The translations under genes were made by a program, and so were the position numbers. Under the pieces are notes generated by a model. That model worked only from the letters and a program-made list of their open reading frames with translations. It was not told the DNA's origin and did not search any database. From Plantago major (Eukaryota > Streptophyta > Magnoliopsida > Lamiales > Plantaginaceae), in assembly GCA_026545765.1 (NCBI GenBank), contig JAIFAC010000195.1, positions 85,184-149,183 on the forward strand: a stretch of 64,000 nucleotides of DNA, in the 5' to 3' direction. Positions within the stretch are counted from its first letter, which is position 1; each line of letters begins with the position of its first letter. Of the stretch, positions 55,943 to 64,000 are shown piece after piece.

Positions 55943-56939
55943 ATGAAGAAGGCACAAGTGGAAGAATCGAGCAAGAAGGGGGGAAGACCCGGGAAGAGTG
56001 CTCCTCGCTCTTCACTCTCGAAGGAAGCTCTGCTGGTTGGAAGTAAACAAGAACCGATGGGCGATTCCCGAAAGGAACATTCAAATCAACTTTGGCGGAG
56101 TAAGATTCTTCAATTGGTTGTTCAAATCACTAGACGTCCAAGGTTGGGGCCCTTTTACCACCACACTTGAAGGATTCAATCTTGACATTGTGAAGGAGTT
56201 CTATGCGGAATTCTTCCAACTGGAAATAAATGACCCGGAGGAACTAAGTGAGGTGCACCCCATCACCATACGAGGAGTTGATTTTATGTTCGGGCCTCAA
56301 AGAATCAATAACTTCTACGAGATACCTGATAGAGAGGAGAACTTGAAACTCGTCGAACCACCATACTCCGAGTTAAGGTACGAAGAGGTGAAGAATGAGA
56401 TCCACCACTTACTTCTGAGGGATGACTATGAGGAAAATGAAATACAGAGGGAGATACCGAAGACCGCCCTCACCGAACATGCCATGTTTTTGGTGCAATT
56501 TGTGCGCACAAACCTCAGGCCCAGAAATCGCATAAGTGTAATTGATGAAGAGGAGGTCAGATTGGTCTACTCGACATGACCGCCATTACGCCGATGTCGG
56601 GCTGATCATGAAAGAAATGCATGCATCGAAGGAGATCATAGGAGGTATCTCCTGCTCCTGACTAATAACAGATTATGCAAGGAAGAGGGAGTGGAGATAA
56701 AGGAAGCGGGGAAAATGGCTTTGACCGAAACATTCACTGTGAAGAGAGTAGAGCGAATATTTGCTAAGCACCAGGAAGCGGTTCAGGAAGCAAAAAATAG
56801 GAGGAACGAGCAACAAGGAGCCTTTGACCTGAGCCAGATGCAAGATTTCTTAGACCAATGCCAAGCAAATTGGCAAGAAGAGATAAGGCAGCAAGAGGAG
56901 ATGTATGCTATCTACCAAAGGAGAGAATGGAATTCATAA
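55943..56939 (+). pseudogene. ORF2 of Gypsy element B, 'putative plant transposon protein'-like
   Basis: Begins MKKAQVEESSKKGGRPGKSA (basic leader), shifts frame near 56045, and continues RWAIPERNIQINFGGVRFFN ... GFNLDIVKEFYAEFFQLEI ... IRGVDFMFGPQRINNFYEIP ... EHAMFLVQFVRTNLRPRNRI. The pattern V-EFY, RG-----S-E-IN-FY, W/F--F-----LP---- is that of the PF20167-like domain (recognised by eye). A second shift near 56575 leads to LIMKEMHASKEIIGG, then a coiled-coil end (AVQEAKNRRNEQQGAFDLSQ ... CQANWQEEIRQQEEMYAIY) with stop at 56937-56939. The layout basic start, globular middle, coiled-coil end is shared with ORF2 of element A. Confidence 0.65.
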
Positions 56940-58788
56940 CTGAATTGCCTTCAAGCGCAACAGAGAACTTCCTTAATGGAAGAAAGCTATGCGAACTACC
57001 CTCGACATGATTACCCACCTTGCTACCCTCACCACTGCTTCACCCACACCGCACAGATCGAGCCAATACTATGGAAGCTGTGATGATTTCTTTACTCCAC
57101 CAAATGATGATCCTCCATCCTAGATGCATTTCTCCACAGCACATCACCGAGAGGGAAGTACCTTTCCTTTTCTCTTTACTTTCATAATTTTTCTATCTCG
57201 CCTCAACTAGGTTTGGGGAGGAATTTGGCTATTTGCTAAATCACTGGTCTAATAATTTTTAAATATTCGCAATTAGTAATCAGTTTAATTTTTGTCTAAG
57301 TACTAGTTTTGTTTTTATCTATTACGCCTAAGGTCTTTTGCTTTTTGAAAAGGAAGTTGTTATGTGGGAAGAGTACTATGTAAATTATGACTAAGATGAG
57401 GGGTCAGGATTTGTTTTCATGTCACGCTTATCAATATATACTCTGACCAAACCCGACCCATTCTACTTTGATGAGTGAGTTTGCTTAATACTCCAATTAA
57501 GTCCAGTGTGCAACCGTGTGAACGCTGCTACCCTTGAGTCCTTATTTGTCAACAGCATGAATGTGATTTGTAGTACTCACCTTCTGAATCTTTTTCTGTA
57601 CCTTTCACTGACCACTCTGAAAGCTTTTTTAAGCCTTATGAAACTCCAACATATATATCATATACATGCTTTACTTAAGCGGTGTCAGCAACCCACCGCC
57701 GAGCTAGAACGAAGAAATGAAGCAATGAGTTCCAAAGAATGGAGGAGAATCACATTTTGATCATGAGCGAGAATTGGTTTTTGGGGGAAAGTAGAGAAGA
57801 AAACCCTAACCCTAGTTCGAGAAATTGGTTTGGGGGAGAAGTGGAAGATGAACATCATCGAAAGGTAAATATGTTAGCCCTACTTTTGTATTACTGCTAA
57901 AAATCACTAGCTCTTGCTCCAAAAATAGAAAAGAAAGTACCGAGAAAAGCAAAGGTACAAAAGTCTCGAGTGGATCTATGGTCCTTGTGATCACCGCTGC
58001 TGTTGGGCATGTTACGATATTACCCACATCAAGCGTGTCTAAAAAGCAACATATCCGTGAGGGTCAATGGCATGTATACTAAACCAAAGACGCACAAAAG
58101 TGCGGAATTCGGTAAAACAATCACTACCAAAAAATGTATAGACTAAAAGAGCCCAATGATGGCCAACCAAAAGCATACAAGTAGGTAAAATGACTGCAAA
58201 AAATAGTATGTCAAAAGAAAAAGAAAAAGAAAAAGAAAAAAATAAAAAATAAAGGAGCAAGTAGTCTATGTGTGAAGCAACCGATGAAGTAGTAATGGTG
58301 ATGAAGGAGAAGTCAAGATTTATCATTGAGAGAAGACGGTTGAAAGAAGGAACTCGATATTCTAAGGATAAGTTCCCTCGAATACCCTTTGTTCGCCTTT
58401 GCTCATCTTTTAATGATGCTTAGCCAAACACCTCTATATTATCCTACCTATTTTACTTACCAAGACAACCCGAGTACTACTCGATTTGTGCCATGATTTT
58501 TGGGAGCAGATTGCATAACATTATCAAGTAATAATATTGAAGTACACCTTGAAGGACATGGGGTTACACTTGTAACCACTTGTCAGAGTGAGTGATGCTT
58601 ACTTGTTATTTGCTTGTTTTGGAGTCATAGAGGTCGGAGTTGAAACTAAGTGAGTCAGTGGAGTTTGAAACCCTAGAAACTAGCTGCTTATCTATGTGGT
58701 GGTTTATGCTTTTTACTCATTTCATAGTCACTTCTTAATTATCGTTATTGCCTTGCTCAAGGATGAGCAAGAAACTGGTTTGGGGGTG
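56940..58788 (+). other. Long 3' untranslated region of Gypsy element B
   Basis: No coding frame. Contains GGTTTGGGGAGG near 57211, GGTTTTTGGGGG and GGTTTGGGGGAG near 57775 and 57828, the block conserved with element A (57963-58155), an (AAAAG)n run (58217-58240), hairpin TTGCTCAAGGATGAGCAA (58753-58770) and the polypurine tract CTGGTTTGGGGGTG. Confidence 0.7.
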
Positions 58789-59247
58789 TGATGTGACAAT
58801 GAAATGTGCGATTTTACATGCTTTTAAACTCTCATTTTTTGCCCAAGATTCAATATTTGTATCATATTATGGTGAATTACCAACTTCTTGTGTATTTTGT
58901 AGGTCATGGTCGTGTTTTTGAGGAATTGCACGATTTCAGGCACCAAAATGTCATATTTGGGTGAAATCGGGAAAGTTAAGCAAATACGTTAAATTGGCCA
59001 TTGCACGAAGTTTGAGGTGTCAAAACATGTCATGCGACCAACCAATGCGAAGATAATTGAAGATGCAACAACATTGTAGAAGACCACTTTTCGAGGAAAC
59101 GAAGTTACGAAGCCCGAAATCGAAGAAAAAAGAAGAAATAAAGTCAAGAAATCGAGGATCAAGCGACGAACGGCGCCCACCGTCAACCGCAATGAGGCCG
59201 ATTCTTCTAGAAACAAGTTTTTACAGCTTGTCGTGCTAGTTAAAGCC

Positions 59248-60845
59248 TCGTTGGTCCGTATAACCAAAGTAAAAGATTAGGGGGGGCCGAAGAGTCTTTT
59301 AAAACTTTTGTCGATAAACACTTCTCGACATCCGTGAAGATTGACACTTAATTTCGTAGAGCAAAAGACTTTTCGTGATAAGTGCACGTGTCAAGAAGAT
59401 AGTTGTAAATACTTTAAAAGGTAAATTAAGCAAGTAATAAGATGCGTAGTAAATAACAAGTCTTTTATAGTGGTATCAAGGTGGCGAATCCTTCAACTAA
59501 TCCACTTCGCCTTTCTCGCACCTAGAATCCACTAAGACAGATAAATGAGGTAACCTTACAAGTATCTTCTCTTGATTCCTAAATACACCAGTTCCCAACC
59601 AAGTGTTCCCCGAAGTTATTCCCGGCCACAAAAAGTACTTCATGTACTAAAACCTTGAGCTATTCCTTAGTTTTTCAAACTAAGTACTTCCTATGCTCAA
59701 GAATCTTGAGTTATTCCTTAGTTTTCCAAACTAAGTACTTCAGACTACCGATTAAGGTGTCAGTTTAAGGTAGTTTGTCGTGTGAGCTTCTTTAATAACT
59801 TGTTCAATATGCAGATAGCTCTATGAATCAAGTATACTTAATACACTTTGCAATGTATGGTATCTTGTTCTTTATCGACCAAGTCTATGATAAGTGTTCA
59901 AGAGAATGAATCTTTATATGAAATCTTAGTTCAACTCTTTCACAAATAACAATGCTTGTTAAGGATCGTGACACTTAGAACTTTTGTGCTACTTAGAATC
60001 AAGAGCTTTGGTCATGGCATGTAAAGCTTCAAGGTAAGTAGGTGCTTGAGAGAACTTGTGAGAGTAATCAATGTAAGTTCAAGGTTCTAAGTTCTGTGTT
60101 CTAAGGTGTATTCTCAAGCTAAGTGTTGATATTTATAGATGAATTTGAGTGCCGCTTGAATAGTATCCGCTAGCTAAATCAAATTCAAACTATCGATATC
60201 CGAGTATAATCAGAGTACGCTTGTCTTCTTCTTCGGTTACCGCTTTTGTTCGTATATCTCCGTCTGCATTTAATGCATTGTACTATACTTTTGTCCTCAG
60301 AGTACCAACGGAACTATGCATGGTATCGTAGATCTTTATACTATCGATTTCTCCGATGTCGTAACGCCCTTTTCAAGAGTTTATCACAACCCAGATATCA
60401 CTTGTTGAAATAACTTGTTATACTATATTTCTTTTCGTAAACATAGTTTATGTCCAAGGTATCTCGAGCGAGATATCTGTGGGCACTTTCCTCGCCTCGT
60501 AAACCTTTATTTCTCGACATCTTTTGCAACACCGCTTATTTAAAACGCCAGGTCTTTAAGATATCCGTCATAAGTATCCGAAACCTTTGTCTTCAAAGAA
60601 TCTTATGCGCCTTTAAATCTTCAAATCCTTTCAACTTTTCATGCCGGATGCCTTCTTCGGTCTTCTTTTAGAAAATAAAAAATTACATTCAGAGACCTAA
60701 CATCCTATACAAGATTAGCTAGACTATCATACTTAGTGAGTTTCCTCTTTTACAGAGTTCAAGTGAACCAAGAGTACTAACCACCTTTCTGAGCTAAGAT
60801 AAGTCATTATGTTGTTGATCAAAATCTAAACAGATATTCCTAACA
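59248..60845 (-). mobile_element. Solo Ty1/Copia (SIRE-like) LTR nested in element B 3' LTR
   Basis: In minus orientation it starts TGTTAGGAATATCTG, has a TATA-like CTATAAATATCAAC near 60135, and ends with a C-tract and GACCAAC(G)A. Flanked by a perfect 5-bp duplication AAGCC (59243-59247 and 60846-60850). The 5' LTR of element B is uninterrupted at the matching place (near 51327). No internal coding region. Confidence 0.8.
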
Positions 60846-61411
60846 AAGCCCGCCTTTCTAACCTTCCTTAATGATCAATGGCCAGAGGTCGAGATTTTCA
60901 AGATAAATAAGACCTTAGGTCTCATAATTTACACCGCCACAATGCGCCTCTCCGAGAGAACCACCCTGGGAAGTGAAACCCCAAAACCGGGCCGCCGACA
61001 CCCGTATGGAGGAAACCTAGAAGCGACGTAAGACATCATGACTAAGCTTCTTCTTCTTCTTCTTTCTTTCATTGTTCTTTCGATTTATGTCTTAGTAGAA
61101 TACTATGAGTAGCTAACTTTCTTGTAAAGGCGCGTAACCAAACTCGCATTGTTGCTACTTTTATATACCGTGATATATTAATGAATTAGTTTTAAAATGT
61201 AATTTCATTTGTTCTCAGATTCGTCCGACTCTCACGTGAGAAACTTATTAACTATGACTTGGTAACGACTTACATATCCTATGTGATTTGTCCGAAAACA
61301 TGACGAGATAGTATGTCGAGTGACAACACATTGTTGGTATAAGTGAAGGTGTCTGGATTAATCGCGATTTGATCCTTTTCGCATGTTTCTTTGATGCATG
61401 TAGACGGCTCC

Positions 61412-61788
61412 ACTACAAGAATACCGTGGAAATAAAGACGAATTTTAGCGACGGACAAAGCGACGAATCGAGGATTAGCGATGATTGAGCAAGCGATTTG
61501 CTCAATCCGTACGCTAATTAGGTTGACTAAAAATTAAAATAAAAAGGAGTTAATGATTTGATAGGCTATCCGTCGCTAAACTTAGCGACAATAGATAGGT
61601 AGCGACGGATAGGCCCGCCGCTAAGTCAAATTAATAGCGGTAGTAGCCCTCTTCCCCATTTATGTTCTTCTTCTTCCTTTCTTCTCAAACTCGGGAATTT
61701 CCCCCAATCTTGAACTCCGATAAAAAACACGACGGGGTTATTATCCGTCGTTAAATCCGTCCCTAAACAGTGTTTTTTTTGTAGTGCA
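61412..61788. mobile_element. Second small insertion in element B 3' LTR
   Basis: A segment absent from the 5' LTR begins CTCCACTACAAGAATACCG and ends TTTTTTTTGTAGTGCATCC. CACTACAAGAA at the left and TTTTTTTGTAGTG at the right are inverted termini of the CACTA (CMC) type. Inside are many words of the form AGCGACGGA / CCGTCGCTA, a common feature of CACTA-type MITEs. A 3-bp target duplication could not be confirmed. Confidence 0.6.
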
Positions 61789-62063
61789 TCCTTTGCACAC
61801 CTTCTTACCATCAAATACATCAAGTTAATTAGGGTTTACTGCAATGTAATCATCTGCGCAATCATTTGTTTACTTTTGCATACAATTTACATAATGATAT
61901 TTACTTGTGCCTATGCTAAGTGTCCGTGGAGAATCTATATCCCAGTCAAATTTCTTCCGCTATAAATCGTGATTTGAAGACTTCGACATAAATAAATTTA
62001 ATTGATCAGATTTAGTGATTGTGCTCTACAACGAAATCAAATCTCTGAGTGCACATCAATCTC

Positions 62064-62524
62064 ACAAATGTTTATGAGGATATGCTTACATTCAGTCACT
62101 TCCGCTTTGAGTTTGGACGGCGGGGAGAAGCTTCTATGATACAATTATGGATTTCGAGTGAGTCTGTTTCTACTATCCATTTCGGAATTCGTTGTAGCCA
62201 TTCCAATTCCAAACCTTTATGCATACTTCTGAGCTCGATCAGATTAATAATCAAGAAGGATTTGTTCCGAAAACCACCAAATCCATGAGGAACATTGACT
62301 AATCTACCGATCTGTGTAATGGAACTAGGTTGATTGCTACCGTAATTGAAAAATACATTATAAAGGCGAATATGATACATGGAAAAAATGTTGGAGTGAA
62401 GGATTTCATACATCGGATGGTACTCACACCTTCTGATCTTACCAAATTTCCTATTAGATTCTAACAAAGACAATTTCCTAAATTTGTTTGCTATTTGATG
62501 ATTATCAATAAGACTATGGGGCAA
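62064..62524 (-). pseudogene. RNase H-like coding relic, N-terminal part
   Basis: Minus-strand frame: FRKLSLLESNRKFGKIRRCE, then IELRSMHKGLELEWLQRIPK with IVETDSLEIHNCII, matching the middle of plant RVT_3-type RNase H (E-TDS carries a catalytic Asp). A frameshift at about 62098 leads into VTECKHILINIC, which continues on the other side of Gypsy element B at 50850. Probably part of an old LINE or a captured RNase H gene; it is not functional. Confidence 0.55.
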
Positions 62525-62529
62525 TCATT

Positions 62530-62911
62530 AGTTCATGTTGGACTCTACCCCCAAAGCCCGTTTTCAATCACGATCAACTCTACGTCAGATTTTACAGAGT
62601 CACAAGTAAGAAAGAGTTCAAGGTTTTAGATTGGATGAGTAAGGTAATCCCACTAAAACAACGATCAATATTGTTTACAAGGAAGTGTTTACCAATCTTT
62701 GAGGTATGTTTTTTTTTTTTTATTAATACATAAGGTATTTAAACTATCAAAATACAAGCATTTATATTTGTTTCTTAACAACTTTCCAAAAATGTTAGAG
62801 ATGATTATTCATATGACTATAAAGACCAGATACATCGACTTTGCATTCTCTTTAAAATTGTTCGATGCATCAATCTTTTAATTATTTTAATTTGCTCATC
62901 ATTTCAATGAA
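62530..62911. other. Intergenic stretch, no gene seen
   Basis: AT-rich, with a T-run at 62708-62720. No protein-like frame supported. Confidence 0.45.
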
Positions 62912-63146
62912 GTCTCATGAGACGATCCAGTAGATAACTTATCTGCAGATTACCACTATGCTTTTTAGTGAAATGATCTAAGTATTAATCAAAATGTCTA
63001 TGTTGTTAACAAAACTAATTTATTTTGTAATATGAAAAAAATACCAATGTTGATAACATAGACGTTTTGATTAATAACATTGATGATTTTCTTAATAATA
63101 TAGGTCCATCTTTAGATAAATTATCTAGAGACCATCTCTCAGGAGA
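62912..63146. mobile_element. Fold-back MITE, copy 1
   Basis: The left end TCTCATGAGACGATCC ... TAGATAACTTATCTGCAGA and the complement of the right end TCTCCTGAGAGATGG ... TAGATAATTTATCTAAAGA pair over about 44 bases. About 235 bp, AT-rich, non-coding. Confidence 0.65.
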
Positions 63147-63186
63147 TTTGCTCTATTTTATTTCATCGACATTTATAAAAGGCAAA

Positions 63187-63410
63187 GTCTCATTACGAGA
63201 GATTTGCCTCAGATAACTTATCTGTAGACGACCCATGTATCAAGAAAATCATGTTATTAAACAAAATGCTTATGTTGTTAATGAAATAAGTTTTATTGTG
63301 ATATGAAAAACATCACGTTGAGAATATAGTGTTTTTATTAATAACATCGATTATTTTTTTATTATAGATCCGCCCTCAGATAAATTATTCTGCAGACTCT
63401 CGCAGACTTC
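63187..63410. mobile_element. Fold-back MITE, copy 2 (tandem)
   Basis: Same structure and sequence as the copy at 62912-63146 (shared TCAGATAACTTATCTG, TTATGTTGTTAA, TTAATAACAT, TCAGATAAATTAT) at perhaps 70-75% identity. It ends about 250 bases before the start codon of the next gene. Confidence 0.65.
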
Positions 63411-63662
63411 AGCTTGTTCTCTTCGCTCACACCGAATCAATCGAATCAGAATATAAAATATAACCAAATGTAATGTAATCGAATCAATTAAATCGAACGA
63501 AGCTCTTCACGAAGATCAGACATAGCCTTTACCCATGAACAAACTCCCCATGAACAAACTCCGGCCCGTTCCACATAAAGCCCATTTGTAGACATACATA
63601 ATACCATACCCAACCAAGAGGGACCAACGAATCGAAACTGAAAAGATAAAATCGAGCTAGCA

Positions 63663-64000
63663 ATGGCTACCATTTCTTGTGCTACATTCACCGCTAAATT
63701 ATCTGTTCATCACTTTCCACAGGTAGATATATATACTCTAAGCCCTTCTACACTAACTTTTATGCTATCGCGTTTACATAATTCCATGTATAACCATTGC
63801 CACTTTTACTGTACAAGATTGAAGTGAAAGCTCAACACCAATGGCGAGTAAATTGTAAAGTCAAGTCACAGGTTAGAGTTCATTATCTCAAGTTTCGAAC
63901 TCATTTTCATCTGAATTTACTATTTTGTGGCTAATTTCGATTTTGTTTTGTTCCTAAAAGCTAATTTGACAGGATAGTGGTAGCTCAAGCTATTCGGACG
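63663..64000 (+). CDS. 5' part of a gene for a probable plastid-targeted protein (runs off window)
   Basis: Plus strand, exons 63663-63722, 63818-63871 and 63973-64000 (open at the window end). Donors CAG|GTAGAT and CAG|GTTAGA and acceptors TACAAG| and GACAG| are canonical, and both introns are phase 0. The conceptual start is MATISCATFTAKLSVHHFPQ, then IEVKAQHQWRVNCKVKSQ, then DSGSSSYSD. The Ser/Thr/Ala-rich, acid-poor first 35 residues starting MA are typical of a chloroplast transit peptide (inference). The family is not recognisable from this part. Upstream (63411-63662) is a short promoter/leader region with the tandem MITEs just before it. The sequence is clean, with no frame problems. 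Confidence 0.65.

Larger units (their letters stand above)
50856..62058 (+). mobile_element. Complete non-autonomous Gypsy element B (gag-PR-ORF2, no RT/RH/IN)
   Basis: 5' LTR 50856-52222 and 3' LTR 58789-62058 share T(G/A)ATGTGACAATG...GTGCACATCA. They are flanked by a perfect 5-bp duplication ATCTC at 50851-50855 and 62059-62063. Internal order: gag (52614-53460), linker and protease (53488-54878), spacer with CTTGGGAGGCAACCC (about 54929), ORF2 (55943-56939), long 3' UTR, hairpin and polypurine tract (58775-58788). No reverse transcriptase, RNase H or integrase is seen. The primer site is badly altered. The 3' LTR is enlarged by a nested solo LTR and a second insertion. Confidence 0.88.
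58789..62058 (+). repeat. 3' LTR of Gypsy element B, with nested insertions
   Basis: Homologous to the 5' LTR but 3270 bp long, because of a nested solo LTR (59248-60845) and a second extra segment at about 61412-61788. Outside these, homology to the 5' LTR is continuous to GTGCACATCA. Confidence 0.88.

Overview
The window is nuclear DNA of a flowering plant, most probably a eudicot. It is AT-rich, has spliced genes with canonical GT/AG introns, and is dominated by plant-type transposable elements: Ty3/Gypsy and Ty1/Copia LTR elements, an L1-like LINE, a hAT transposase relic, a Mutator-like element with 9-bp target duplications, and hAT and Stowaway MITEs. I cannot name the species from the sequence.

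Supported host genes are few. (1) 9.7-12.2 kb, minus: an uncharacterised plant-specific protein with a C-terminal membrane anchor. (2) 13.76-19.60 kb, minus: a complete five-exon gene for organellar (mitochondrial-type) ribosomal protein bL9. All exon junctions were resolved and give 195 residues; intron 3 is filled with small transposons. (3) 33.2-33.5 kb, minus: a single-exon secreted eight-cysteine lipid-transfer-like protein. (4) 63.66 kb to the window end, plus: the first three exons of a gene whose N-terminus looks like a plastid transit peptide.

The rest is mobile DNA. 1-2.3 kb is a decayed LTR element; 2.3-4.6 kb a hAT (ZMYM1-like) transposase pseudogene; 5.0-7.5 kb a solo LTR holding a hAT MITE; 8.2-9.5 kb a non-autonomous Mutator-like element. 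At 20.1-30.7 kb there is a three-level nest: a Copia LTR split by a Mutator-like element (9-bp duplication AAATGTTTA), itself split by a complete 8.35-kb Gypsy element (5-bp duplication ATAGT). 30.7-32.6 kb holds a minus-strand gag/primer-site/LTR fragment and a LINE tail. 34.6-40.3 kb holds a Copia LTR remnant and a truncated minus-strand Gypsy copy. 40.5-42.05 kb is a Copia gag and LTR on the minus strand. 42.75-48.15 kb is a nearly full-length but frameshifted L1-like LINE. 50.9-62.1 kb is an 11.2-kb Gypsy element (duplication ATCTC) that splits an RNase H-like coding relic and carries a nested solo LTR in its 3' LTR.

The most notable signal is a class of non-autonomous Gypsy elements. Two diverged elements (21.2-29.6 and 50.9-62.1 kb), with a third truncated copy at 35.4-40.1 kb, keep gag and an aspartic protease but lack reverse transcriptase, RNase H and integrase. 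The two longer ones carry in that place a second ORF resembling the 'putative plant transposon protein' domain, followed by a conserved non-coding block, repeated polypurine-like motifs and a hairpin before the final polypurine tract. They probably mobilise with polymerase supplied by another element.
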